The notes beneath the pieces were generated by a model. It was not told the origin of the DNA. It saw nothing but the letters and a program-made list of their open reading frames with translations, and did no database searches. Made by a program: the position numbers and the translations under genes. From assembly GCA_013146195.2 (NCBI GenBank), contig CM028379.1, forward strand, positions 85,967,661 to 86,031,660: 64,000 nucleotides of DNA, in the 5' to 3' direction. Every line of letters starts with the position of its first letter. The first letter of the stretch is position 1. Positions 38,201 to 46,909 of the stretch are shown in pieces. Origin of the DNA: Codonopsis lanceolata (lineage: Eukaryota > Streptophyta > Magnoliopsida > Asterales > Campanulaceae).

Positions 38201-38298
38201 GCGGTGCCCTGACACATTCGGTGAAAGCGCTTGATATCTCCCTGAAAATCGATACAGAGCTTGCACTCCAAGTTGGAAGGCGTACGAAGCGAGCATAG
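21951..38298 (+). CDS. QPT: Quinolinate phosphoribosyltransferase (nicotinate-nucleotide pyrophosphorylase, carboxylating), 9 exons, 368 aa
   Basis: Converts quinolinate and PRPP to nicotinate mononucleotide, CO2 and PPi, the step where de novo NAD synthesis meets the salvage route; plastid-located in plants. Exons, all GT-AG: 21951-22197, 22982-23115, 23212-23275, 23362-23444, 23854-23937, 24033-24185, 24619-24795, 37136-37203, 38202-38298. They join to 1107 nt with no stop before TAG 38296-38298. Residues 1-38 are Ser-rich and look like a transit peptide; a second Met is at 39. Seen motifs: EDAGDLGDVTC (about 76-86), [10 protein letters not shown] (189-198), GGGQNHRMG (208-216) and IKDNH (223-227), which hold the Arg, Lys and His residues typical of the active site, then MLDN (282-285), ASGN (315-318) and SSGALTH (336-342) for phosphate binding. 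Length fits the plant family. The first in-frame ATG of the open exon is chosen; its continuation matches family structure. Exons 8-9 carry phosphate-binding loops, so intron 7 must be removed for activity. Confidence 0.95.
22200..22231. repeat. (CT)n(CA)n microsatellite beside the QPT exon 1 donor
   Basis: A pure CT run followed by CA repeats begins three bases after the exon 1 splice donor at 22198. Its length could vary between alleles. Confidence 0.9.
22440..22703. mobile_element. Stowaway MITE in QPT intron 1
   Basis: TA then CTCCCTCCGTCCAAACATAAG at the left; the right end has 'acttattttgaaacg..ccc' and '..gagagagggag'. The ends are mirrored with some decay. Non-coding. Confidence 0.7.
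25791..26716. mobile_element. hAT-type element nested in the one at 25238-26842
   Basis: Ends TAGTGATGGCAATAGG and CCATAGCCATCACCA are inverted. Flanks AATCAGAC and ATTTAGAC agree at six of eight positions, consistent with an aged 8-bp duplication. Subterminal blocks of 'cccattcccgtcc' type lie at both ends. A GT/TA microsatellite is near 26250. It is itself interrupted by a Stowaway. Confidence 0.7.
26377..26632. mobile_element. Stowaway MITE nested at the third level
   Basis: CTCCCTCCGTTCCAAAATTA at the left is mirrored by 'aataattttgggacgaagggag' at the right, with TA on both sides. Its ends are well preserved. It lies inside the hAT element at 25791-26716. Confidence 0.9.
26917..27156. 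mobile_element. Stowaway-type MITE
   Basis: Left CTCCGTCCGTTCTAGGCAAAG; right 'ctctttaagtggaatggaggtag'; TA on both sides (26915-26916, 27157-27158). Non-coding. Confidence 0.75.
28201..28492. mobile_element. Stowaway MITE with a triplicated right end
   Basis: Left CTCCGTCTCTTCTAAAATAAG after TA; right end 'ggaacgaagggag' before TA. The block GACACTTATTTTGGAACG occurs three times, at 28397, 28432 and 28468, 35-36 bp apart, so the terminal region was duplicated twice. Confidence 0.85.
28868..30496 (-). mobile_element. Small non-autonomous LTR retrotransposon in QPT intron 7
   Basis: Two diverged LTRs, 28868-29189 and 30194-30496, both start TGATAAA and end in ACA on the + strand, and share 'gcccatatgggct/gcccatgtgagct' blocks. 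On the minus strand TGGTATCAAAGCG next to the right LTR (30185-30197) matches a tRNA-Met primer-binding site, and 'gagggggatt' next to the left LTR (29189-29199) is the polypurine tract. The inner 1.0 kb has no gag or pol that I can recognise; a 114-codon frame on the + strand is not protein-like. The target duplication is not visible. Confidence 0.65.
30705..30881. mobile_element. Stowaway-type MITE
   Basis: Left CTCCCTCCGTTCCGGGCAAA; right 'ctctttgcacggaacagagggcg'; TA at both sides. Related by sequence to the copies at 26917 and 53903 (shared 'gtttgaaagtcaa'). Confidence 0.8.
31488..31700 (-). other. Unrecognised protein-like frame in QPT intron 7, opposite strand
   Basis: After a possible acceptor (tttcaag) near 31690, the minus strand reads about 67 codons including [18 protein letters not shown] and [18 protein letters not shown], ending in a stop at 31488-31490. 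A second short segment, [19 protein letters not shown], lies at about 31760-31820 after another AG. Normal amino-acid balance suggests old gene exons, perhaps carried in by a transposon. I cannot name the protein. Confidence 0.25.
32615..32700 (+). repeat. tRNA-derived SINE fragment
   Basis: 'ggctcaatggattggtag' looks like a pol III A box and GGTTCAAGTCC about 35 bp later is a near-perfect B box, ending in a T run. The folds do not make a full tRNA, so it is a SINE or tRNA relic and not a working tRNA gene. Confidence 0.5.
33309..33599 (-). pseudogene. Captured fragment of a TIR1/AFB auxin-receptor F-box gene
   Basis: Minus strand, from about 33599: [20 protein letters not shown], then [16 protein letters not shown]; after one inserted base near 33465 the next frame reads [13 protein letters not shown], then [14 protein letters not shown] and [15 protein letters not shown]. 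This is the start of the leucine-rich repeat region of TIR1/AFB proteins, the auxin co-receptors of SCF ubiquitin ligases. It ends in a GT donor at 33308 where the family has its first intron, and intron-like sequence follows to about 33000. The F-box itself and the rest of the repeats are missing. It cannot make a receptor. It lies antisense to QPT within intron 7. Confidence 0.9.
33600..33850. other. Second possible captured segment in the Pack-MULE
   Basis: GC-richer than the surroundings and open on both strands: + strand from ATG 33621 ([20 protein letters not shown]) and minus strand running into the receptor fragment ([20 protein letters not shown]). I cannot tell which strand, if any, was coding, nor name a source gene. 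Confidence 0.35.
35529..35898. mobile_element. Possible hAT-type MITE with tRNA-like interior
   Basis: Left CAGGGGCGGATCTATG resembles hAT ends; right 'gacacgccactag' is a weak mirror. Inside, 'ggttgagttggtttaac' and 'gggatcaaacccc' look like pol III A and B boxes (35615-35690). No target duplication seen. Confidence 0.3.
36594..36866. mobile_element. Short Mutator-like MITE with long inverted repeats
   Basis: GGTCAAATTACAAATTTCCC at the left and its mirror 'gggaaatttgtaatttggcc' at the right; the inverted repeats go on for about 60 bp ('gatcactacccaacataa'). Flanking A-runs (about 9 bp) may be the target duplication. Non-coding. Confidence 0.8.
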
Positions 38299-38391
38299 TA
38301 ATTATCGATGGTTTGCTTGCTTTGCCTATTTATAATGCGTAATTTCCATTGGTTATCACTACCATGATGGGGGAAGAGGAACAATACGGGA

Positions 38392-38397
38392 AATAAA
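38392..38397 (+). promoter_or_regulatory. QPT: Likely QPT polyadenylation signal AATAAA
   Basis: A canonical AATAAA lies 94 bp after the QPT stop codon in an otherwise plain 3' region. Plant signals are loose, so this is a likely rather than proven site. Confidence 0.5.
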
Positions 38398-38925
38398 CGA
38401 GCTTAACTGTAAGGTATAACGAGACGGGGAACAAAAAAGTAGAGTTGGTATACATAGAATGGCCTGGCTTTTATTTGTTTGGGGTATAGACATAAAAAAT
38501 GTGTTAGTTTTCAATAATGCAAAAAACATAGTGGGTCAGCAAGGCTTCTGGAGCTGAGTTTTGGTGAGCAGAGTGTCTACTGTGAAATTAAATTTCGAGG
38601 AAGTGCATTACTCACAAAGCTATACCAAACAGGTCCTTATCTGAATGGTGATGTACTAGATTACTAGAAGAAAGGGTTAAAGTTTGGTAAGCAAGTTCAC
38701 ATTAGCCATGTGAGATTGATATGGACATGTCTTCTGACCGTTGGCGTTGGGGAGGAATTCATCTCCCTTAGGTCTCTTCTCTTAGCACATTACCGTGATT
38801 GCATTATTGTACATCTGGATAACAATTATTGCAATCCAACTATTGATAAACAAAATATTTTGTCGTTTTTAAGCACCACGTCTCATGAACGAGTAATGTT
38901 ATGGGTACATAAATAGTACTACTTT

Positions 38926-39222
38926 TTTTGCATGGTGCAAAAACAATAAAATTGAAAATTGAAATTAATGTTCCACACCACACAGGTGACATTTTATTTG
39001 ATGCAAGAAAATTTACTACACTTTAGATGCACATAATGTTACTACAGTAACATTTAATTAAGTACTTTTTTTTCCTTCCTACTTTTTTTTGCATGGTGCA
39101 AAAACAATAAAATTGAAAATTGAAATTAATGTTCCACACCACACAGGTGACATTTTATTTGATGCAAGAAAATTTACTACACTTTAGATACACATAATGT
39201 TACTACAGTAACATTTAATTAA
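38926..39222. repeat. Near-identical tandem duplication, 161-bp period
   Basis: A block from 'actttttttgcatggtgc' to 'taacatttaattaag' occurs at 38926-39064 and 39084-39222. I count one clear substitution (agatgcaca against agatacaca) plus a T-run difference. No gene. Bases 39223-39972 after it show nothing I can name. Confidence 0.9.
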
Positions 39223-39972
39223 GGGCTCAAATGTAAAAAAATAGTCAACTTCACCTAAAGGGCAATAATTTTGTAATCCGAAAAATGGGGACTTGGGGGG
39301 TAATTATAAATAGATGCAAAACGATGTTCAAGTTTGACTTGGAAGGCAAATAGCTTCGCCTGTTGGCCGTTGGCAATAGCCGCTTGGTTGTAGGAGCAGG
39401 AATATTAATGCATTGGAAACTTTTGACTTTTTAGTAGGCCTCATTTGATAATACGGAGTACTTTGGATTTGAATTTATCACGGACACTGTTACCTACCCC
39501 CTACCCCCAGGCCCCTACCTGTGTTCAACATTCCTCGTTACCATTTCACGCAAGGAAGGCTACAAATTTATCACGTAGTAACTCATTTCTTTAATAAATG
39601 AGTATCACCAATGCAATCATGCGGGTAATTAATATCCTTACTCATATGTGTTAATTTTTTTCTTTTAATTCTCATTTAATCAAAATGAATATTTTTAATG
39701 CAAATATGGATTTGATTTTATGTGGCATGTATTCCACCATTAAAATAAATTTTGATAAAAAAATAAAAGAAAAGAGAATAATTAATAGAAAGTGTTTTTA
39801 AAAAGAAAAAAATGATGACCAGGATGTATTCATCCTATTAGGTAGACTATGAAATTGAGATATTGTTATCCACAATGTAAATAAATTTGGTTGATATATT
39901 ATATCCACACCTTTCATCCACATTTACAATTAAGAGGTTTTTTCTTTCAAAAAGATTGTAGACCCTAGGTGA

Positions 39973-40782
39973 TAGGGGTGTCAATACGAGCCATCAAACC
40001 ACCAAGTCAAGTTGAACCGAGTGGCTCGGTTTGGTTTTTTGACTTATATGGTTTGGTTCGTTTTGTATTTTTGAGAAACCAAGTGGTTCAGTTTGGGTTA
40101 TGGTTTAACCTTTCAAGTTAAGTTAAACAAAACGAATCGAAGCATTTCGAACCACCAAGTCGAACCACAGAGTTGAACCATCGAGTTGAACCATCGAGCT
40201 AAGTCATTAAACCAACAATCTTTTATAATTCTAACCTTTAGACTCCTCTCCTTACTCGATTTTCCTCTACTCTCTCATCCTCTTCTAATGTTCGTGCGTG
40301 GAGCCTTTTAAAAGCACATTTTCATTATAGTATTTTTAAATTAACATAAATGTTTTAGCTTGACAACAAATATTTTTATTGTATTTTGGTTATATTTTTT
40401 AGGTTCAATGTATTGACTATTAAGTGTTTTATGAGTTCATGTGTGAATCTCTTTATTCCAAAGTTTTTTTATTTAAATTTTGGAAATTGTATGAAAACAT
40501 CTAAATATTATGTATTTGTATTACATTTGAATTTTCGGTATTTTCTTTAATTTGTTTTGTTATTCTTTTGGTTTGCTTAAATGTTGAAATCTCATATATT
40601 TTTATGAAAGTAGGCCGAACCACGGAATTAAACCACGAAATCGGGGTGAACCATTGTGGTTTGGTTTGGTTTGGTTCGGCTTTAGGCTTTAAACAGTTTA
40701 GCTAATCGGTTTGATTTTTTACAAATCGATGACATACGGTTCAGTTCGTATTTTGTTCCAAGCCGAACCATTTACACATTTA
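39973..40782. mobile_element. Non-autonomous hAT element, 810 bp
   Basis: Left TAGGGGTGTCAATACG; right 'accatttacacattta'; flanks CTAGGTGA and CTAGGTGG match at seven of eight bases. Both ends have blocks of 'gaaccacc' and 'ggtttggtt' in opposite orientation. AT-rich core without transposase. Confidence 0.75.
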
Positions 40783-41002
40783 CTAGGTGGTATCTAATTT
40801 ATTTTACATTCTTATTAACATTGGTGATGCTCTTACTAATTAACTGATTGAGCTAAAGCCGAGTTTTTTTTTTCGCGCTTGTTTAATGTTCTTCAAGTAT
40901 ATTAATTGATTTTATTATAAATATTAATATAACAAGTAATTTCCTTTAAAATCTATGCATATTTGGACTACAATTAAAATAAGAAGAACGATAAAGATAA
41001 AT

Positions 41003-41119
<117 letters not shown>

Positions 41120-41281
41120 TGGTGAGGAGCACTATGGTTGTGCAACCTCACCACCTTCAGATAAATCTTCATTCTAAAGTATCCATGTGAAAAGTTTTAA
41201 ATTTTTTTGGTTTCTAGCCATTAGCTAATAATAATACATAATAATAATCAATAGGATAAAGGGTATTAGTATTAGTATATA

Positions 41282-42117
41282 GGGGTATACTTAATACAAC
41301 ACCTATAAAATGCTTAATACATCATTTTTTTTAAATGTTTGACCAAAATACCCTTTACATAATTAAATTTTTTGTTTTTTTATTAAATTTAATTTAACAA
41401 TTCTAAATTTAAAAATATTTTAAACACAATTAATTTGATTTAGTAACTAAACACAATTAAATTACTAATTAATTTTTTTAAAAAAAATTGTAAGGGTTTA
41501 GGACTGGTTTGGCAACAGTCCAAACCAAAAAAAAATAAAAATTTTTAGGGTGTAGGACTGGTTTGGCAGCAGTCCTAACCAAAAAAAAAAATTTTTTTTT
41601 TAAGGTTTTGGACTGGTTTGGCAGCAGTCCTAGTCAAAAAAATTTTTTTTTTTAAGGTTTTGGACTGGTTTGGCAGCAGTCCGAACCAAAATTTTTTTTT
41701 TTTTTTTTGGTTTAGGACTGGTTTGGAAGCAGTCCTAACAAATTTTTTTTTTAAGGTTTTGGACTGGTTTGGCAGTAGTCCTAGCCAAAAATAAATAAAT
41801 AAATAAATAAATTTAAGGTTTTGGGATGGTTTACCAAATTTTTTTTTTTGGGTTTAGGCTGGTTTGGCGTGATCTTAACCAAAAAAATTTAAATTTTTTT
41901 TAGAGCAATTGGTCCACAATTTGATTTTAAATTAATTATTAAATTAAAATAAAAAAATTAACATTAATTTAAATTTAATAAAAAACAAAACATTAATTTA
42001 AATTTAACAAAAAAAGGAAAAAATGAATTTACGTAAAGGGTATTTTGGGAAAAGCATTTTAAAAAGTGTTGTATTAAGCAATACAACATTTTATAGGTGC
42101 TGTATTAAGTACCGCTG
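41282..42117. mobile_element. Mutator-like MITE, 836 bp, 9-bp target-site duplication
   Basis: Inverted ends of about 80 bp share 'acttaatacaacacctataa' and 'ccaaaatacccttta'. TAGTATATA flanks both sides (41273-41281, 42118-42126). No coding sequence. The core holds an array of hairpin-forming units (41505-41885). Confidence 0.85.
41505..41885. repeat. Array of eight hairpin-forming units inside the MULE
   Basis: Units start GGACTGGTTTGG at 41511, 41555, 41610, 41662, 41715 and 41761, with two decayed ones at about 41823 and 41857. Six carry GGACTG..CAGTCC, and most extend to 'ggttt.ggactg..cagtcc.aacc', giving imperfect 10-12-bp stems with a 9-base loop. Spacers are A/T homopolymers. Confidence 0.85.
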
Positions 42118-42254
42118 TAGTATATATAATTTCTTCTATTGTCAATAGTAGAAGACTTATATTTAAAAACTTTTACAACTAACATTACTTCTAACTAATG
42201 TGAGATAAAACTCTTCAAGGTTAGATATTACTTCTAATGACTCACTTTTAACAT

Positions 42255-43797
42255 CATACTTTAAGCTTTGATATCTTATTAATCCAAAACTTGATTTGGA
42301 CAAATAAATATATCATTTCGATGTTCTTGACGAGTAGAGTAAATTTGCACAATTACTTTTGTCAACAAACAAATGATACGTAAAGAAATTTGTGTCTCAA
42401 GTTGTACAATTTCTTTCAATAAAAACACTAATTTTTTAATAAGTATTATACTTTAACTCTTGATATCTTATTCATCCAAAACTCGATTTGGAAAAATAAA
42501 TATATATCATTTCGATGCTCTCACTGAGTAGAACACATTTGTGCAATTACATTCGCCAACAAACAAATGACACGTAAAGAAATTTGTGTCTCAAGTTGCA
42601 CAATTTCTCTCATTAAAAACACTAATTGTTTTAACAAGTATTATACTTTAAATCTTGATATCTTATTATCCAAAACTCGATTTGGACAAATAAATATATC
42701 ATTTTGATACTCTCACCGAGTAGAACACATTTGCGCAATTACCTTCGTCAACAAACAAATGACACGTAAGGAAATTCGTGTCTCAAGTTGCACAATTTAT
42801 TTCACTAAAAACATTAATTTTTTAACAATAGATGAGATGCATCCCACATTGGTTAGAAATTGATGTTGGTTTTACAAATTCTATTATTAAGTATCAATAG
42901 AAGAAATACATCATACATTGGTTGGAAAATGATGTTGATGTCATGTGGAAAGTCACTAGAAAACCAAAAGTTTTTAAAGCTTCCACATGGATGCTTTAGA
43001 ATGAAGATTTATCCAAAGGTGGTGAGGTGGCAGAACCATATAAAATGATTTTTACTTATACACATTTGATAAAAGATTTTTACCATTATTACCATTAGAA
43101 GATGTATATCTCACATTGGCTAGAAAATGATGTTGAGTTTAAATTATTTTACATTATTATCAATAAAAGAGATATATAATACATTGTTTAAAAAGAAAAT
43201 GTTAGATTTTAAAGTCTTTAGACTAAAGACTTTCACTTTTACAAGAGATGTATATCACATTGTTACAAAATATTCTACTATTATTACCAATAGAAGAGAT
43301 ATATTACACATTGGTTAGAAATTGATGTTTGTATTAAAAATACTATTATTAATTACTAATTGAAAAGATGTAGCATACATTTGTTATAAAGTGATGTTGA
43401 TTTTCAAAGTTTTTTGATAAAAAATCTTCTACCATTATTACCAATAGAAGATGTGTATCTTACATTGTTTTAAAATGAATTATGATTTTAAAAGTTTTTA
43501 ATAAAATGACTTCTAATATTATTATCAAGTTAATTAAATGTTAATTTTAAAAGTTTTTAAATAAAAAAATTACTATTATTATTAATACAAAATATGTATC
43601 TCACGTTAGTTAGAAACTTATATTAATTTTAAAAGTATTTAGGTAAAAAAATCGTTTAATAGTATTAACAATATAAAAAAAATTATAATCATGGAAGAGA
43701 TTAATAATTTAATTATAATGTCTAAAAGTTATATTATTATCACAAAAATATATATATCTCATATTGTATCCGTGCATAACACGGGCTAAATATCTAG
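42255..43797 (+). mobile_element. Helitron 3' part with tandem repeats (5' end not found)
   Basis: CCGTG (43770-43774) and CACGG (43780-43784) form a hairpin, followed nine bases later by CTAG (43794-43797) and a T, the form of a Helitron 3' end. Upstream lie three tandem units of about 190-196 bp (starts 42255, 42445, 42641; mark 'ctcgatttgga..aataaatatat'). Then come about eight irregular copies of a 'agaagatgtatctcacattggttagaaa.tgatgttg' motif, split by AT-rich spacers, to 43660. No Rep/helicase coding. Confidence 0.65.
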
Positions 43798-44355
43798 TTA
43801 ATTGATTAAAACAAAACAAATTAAACAATACAAACCATCAAAGAGCGCTATAATTACAATTTAGAGTGTTGATATCGATTTTCGTGAGTTGTCCCAGAAC
43901 CTTTTGTGCTCCCGCTCGGCGCTCGTGCCAAACAGAGTAGAATTGAAAGAAAAAAAAAAGTATGCAAAGAAGGCTTGCTGTTGGACTTGGATATTTATGA
44001 AGAAAATTGAGGGCATAAAAATGAGGTAAGAGATTAGGTAATTTGTTGTCCTTTTTTTCTTCCTCAAAAAGTAGTCAATAAGCCAAAATCAACAGAAAAT
44101 TCAATTTTGTAGTACATACAAATTACAAAGGGTCTGCATTTTCATCACAACGATTGAGAAACTTACCAAACTGATTAAACAAAAATCACTTGTAAAAAGT
44201 AACAAACAAAGTACCCACTATATATGTATAACTGTTTGTTAATGGAAGTCAAATCATGCGGCTGACAATGTAGACCACCCTTCTTTCTTTTTTTTCTTTT
44301 TCTTTCGAGTTATCATTAATTTGGAACATAACTTCCTTCCTTCGTAAGAACACTT

Positions 44356-44948
44356 AAAGGGGTGAGCTTGGTTCGATTTGATTCTTTTTTTTGAAAAAAT
44401 TGAAAGAATTAGGATCAGACTAATAGTTCGGTTCTTAAAAAATATAAAACCAGGACCAACCCAATATATCTGAGAATCAATACATTGGTTCGGTCTAGAA
44501 CCAATTAAAGACGTACGAGAATCAGGACCGGACCAATACGATACGTATCTTTAATCAAGAGGATAACTAGATTTTCTAAAAAATAATGATCAATAATCAA
44601 ATCATGTTCTTCCTTCGTACAACATTTTGTTGGGTTCGTTGTTCTTGTGAAAATAAACTAAAGGTAAAAATCATTACTTCCAAATTAATAAAGAGAAACG
44701 AAAAAGAAAGTTGTAAGGAAATTTATTGCAAGTCATCTTCCTCTCCGATCTCCTTATGATTAATTTAATTAATTTACATAACAATCTTTCAAACTAATAA
44801 TGTTTGGAATCACAAAAAGAGGCAGAAAATTAATTAATTGGGAAGAACAATGTTTTCCTTCATATTTTCTTTTTAATCAAATAAGGAAACTTGGTTGAAT
44901 ATTTAATCAAATTATTATATATTTTTCTTTAGGTTGTAAGTTGTATCC

Positions 44949-45025
<77 letters not shown>

Positions 45026-45842
45026 TAAAATATTATATTAGTATATTATATATAATAAAATAATAATAAATACACATTGGTCTGGTTCGGTCCGGTTCTA
45101 CGTTTTTTGTTTCTGGAACTGGGGACCGACCCAATTATCCGGTTCTGTAAAAATTCAGATCCAGGACTAGGGATGGCAATTTAAGGCACGACACGATTGA
45201 CCGACACGAACACGGCACAATATTATAGGGTTTGAGCTGGGACTTATCGGGTTCGGGCCGTTATAGGGCCAACACAATAAGGCACGATAAAAAATGGGTT
45301 GTTATCGGGCTGGCTTGATAAGCACGATAAAGCACGATAAGACACGATAACTAAAATATATATGTTTTAAAAATATATTTTTAAAAATTTATTAGGGGTT
45401 ATTCACTTCTTTCGAACTATTTTCATGATTATTTCATAGTTTTATCATTTAAAAATTTATGACTTTTAAACTTTCGACTATTTATATTGATAAATTTTCA
45501 AAATATGTATTAAAAAATCAAAATTATATATTATATAATGTTTATTGGGCTTAACGGGTCTGACTACATAAATCGTGTTTTTTTGCTTATTGTGTCTATC
45601 GTGTCGTGTCGTGCTTTTCGTGTTTTTATCGTGTCGTGTTCGGGTTTTAATTTTAGGCACGATAAGCTTATCGTGCCGTGTTCGTGTTCGTGCTTATCGT
45701 GTCGGCCTGATAACAGCCCAACACGACCGATTTGCCACCCCTATCCAGGACCAATCCAAAATATTGATCCGGTCTATTTTTGACTGATCTGATCTGATTC
45801 CATTGGTCCAGTCCGATTCCAAAAAACTTTTGCTCGCCCTAC
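44356..45842. mobile_element. hAT-type element containing another hAT insertion
   Basis: Left end AAAGGGGTGAGCTTGGTTCG and right end 'ttttgctcgccctac' are inverted. GAACACTT and GAACACTA flank it (44348-44355, 45843-45850). Both halves carry 'ggtccggttc' and 'accggacc' blocks. A (TTA)n microsatellite sits at 44952-45018. The element at 45168-45743 has jumped into it. No transposase. Bases 43798-44347 hold no recognisable feature. Confidence 0.75.
45168..45743. mobile_element. Non-autonomous hAT element, 576 bp, nested
   Basis: Ends TAGGGATGGCAATTTAAGG and 'gatttgccacccta' type at 45743; TCCAGGAC duplicated exactly on both sides (45160-45167, 45744-45751). Subterminal 'cacgataa' and 'cgtgtcgtg' blocks show it belongs to the same family as 18178-19821. 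Confidence 0.9.
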
Positions 45843-46434
45843 GAACACTAGAGGCCAATCAATGAAATATATTGTATCGAACCCAACTCACAAAATATAT
45901 TGTATCCAAAGAATTAGGGCTTGGATAAGGAAGCTTTGTAGAATATTGACAACAATGGACAAGTGGGGCCCGATGTAAGCTAAAATTGATTTTTGCACGA
46001 CCAAAGGGTTAAGATTCGTCACACATGGAGATGAGTCATGAATGATGAAGATGAAGAAAAAGCAAAGGGACTTCTCTCTCATTCATAGGCCGGGGCGGCT
46101 CAGTCTCTCAAGTCTTGTCTCATTTCCGTCCAAAGTGACTCAAAATTGTGTAGGAATGATTTACTTTTAATTAGTCTAATAATCTAATAGTATGTACCCA
46201 TCACCAAATCAAGAAATTCCCGAAAATTAGGCCAATCTCTTTTTCTTTATAAAGTATAAGTATCTATTTGGGGGAAATGTTGAATTGAAAGAGAAAAGAC
46301 CTAGAAGATAAAAAGTAAAGAGGGGAAAGGAATTGAGCTTAGATGAGGACGGAAGACCCCACACAAATTTCTTCTTGGGGCAGTAACGTAGAACACATAA
46401 CTTGACAGATAGATAATATGTCTTCCAACCAAAC

Positions 46435-46490
<56 letters not shown>
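46435..46490. repeat. (CT)n(AT)n compound microsatellite
   Basis: A CT run to 46456 passes directly into an AT run to 46490. Reading frames over it are artefacts. Bases 45851-46434 show no clear feature. Confidence 0.95.
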
Positions 46491-46492
<2 letters not shown>

Positions 46493-46591
46493 TTTAAGCA
46501 ATGCTACCAAAACACCATCCCTCCATCCAACTATGTCTCCTTTCTCTGTTCTATCATCCCATCCCGTCCAAGTCTACCCAATAAAGTATTA

Positions 46592-46847
46592 CTCCATCCT
46601 TCTCTAGATTATCGTCTTAGTTGACTTGATGCATGAATTAAGAAAAAATAATTGACTTGATTATTTATATTAGTTTAATATATAGTTTTTTTTAAAATTC
46701 ATGTATACGTGGCTCATAATTAAAGTAATGAAAAAGTAAGGATAAAGTGATAAAAATAATGTTCTAAAAATATAAGTTTCAAACTGGATATTTATTTTGA
46801 AACAAAAGAAAAATAAAAGAAAAACGATAATTTAGGGACGGATAGAG
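46592..46847. mobile_element. Stowaway-type MITE
   Basis: Left CTCCATCCTTCTCTAGATTA, right 'cgataatttagggacggatagag', TA at both sides (46590-46591, 46848-46849). Related to the copy at 56217 (shared 'gttgacttga.gcatg'). Confidence 0.75.
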
Positions 46848-46909
46848 TATCTAGTAACACCCATTGTGTATAATTGAATAATACTCGTATCTATCAATTA
46901 TTCGGATAA

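Noticed and set aside
37136..38298. QPT exons 8-9 as a detached pseudogene fragment
   Set aside because: They continue the exon 7 frame and phase exactly, with good splice sites and no damage, so a long intron is the simpler reading.
46301..46624. Frames with alternating Ile-Tyr and Leu-Ser
   Set aside because: Products of the (CT)n(AT)n microsatellite.
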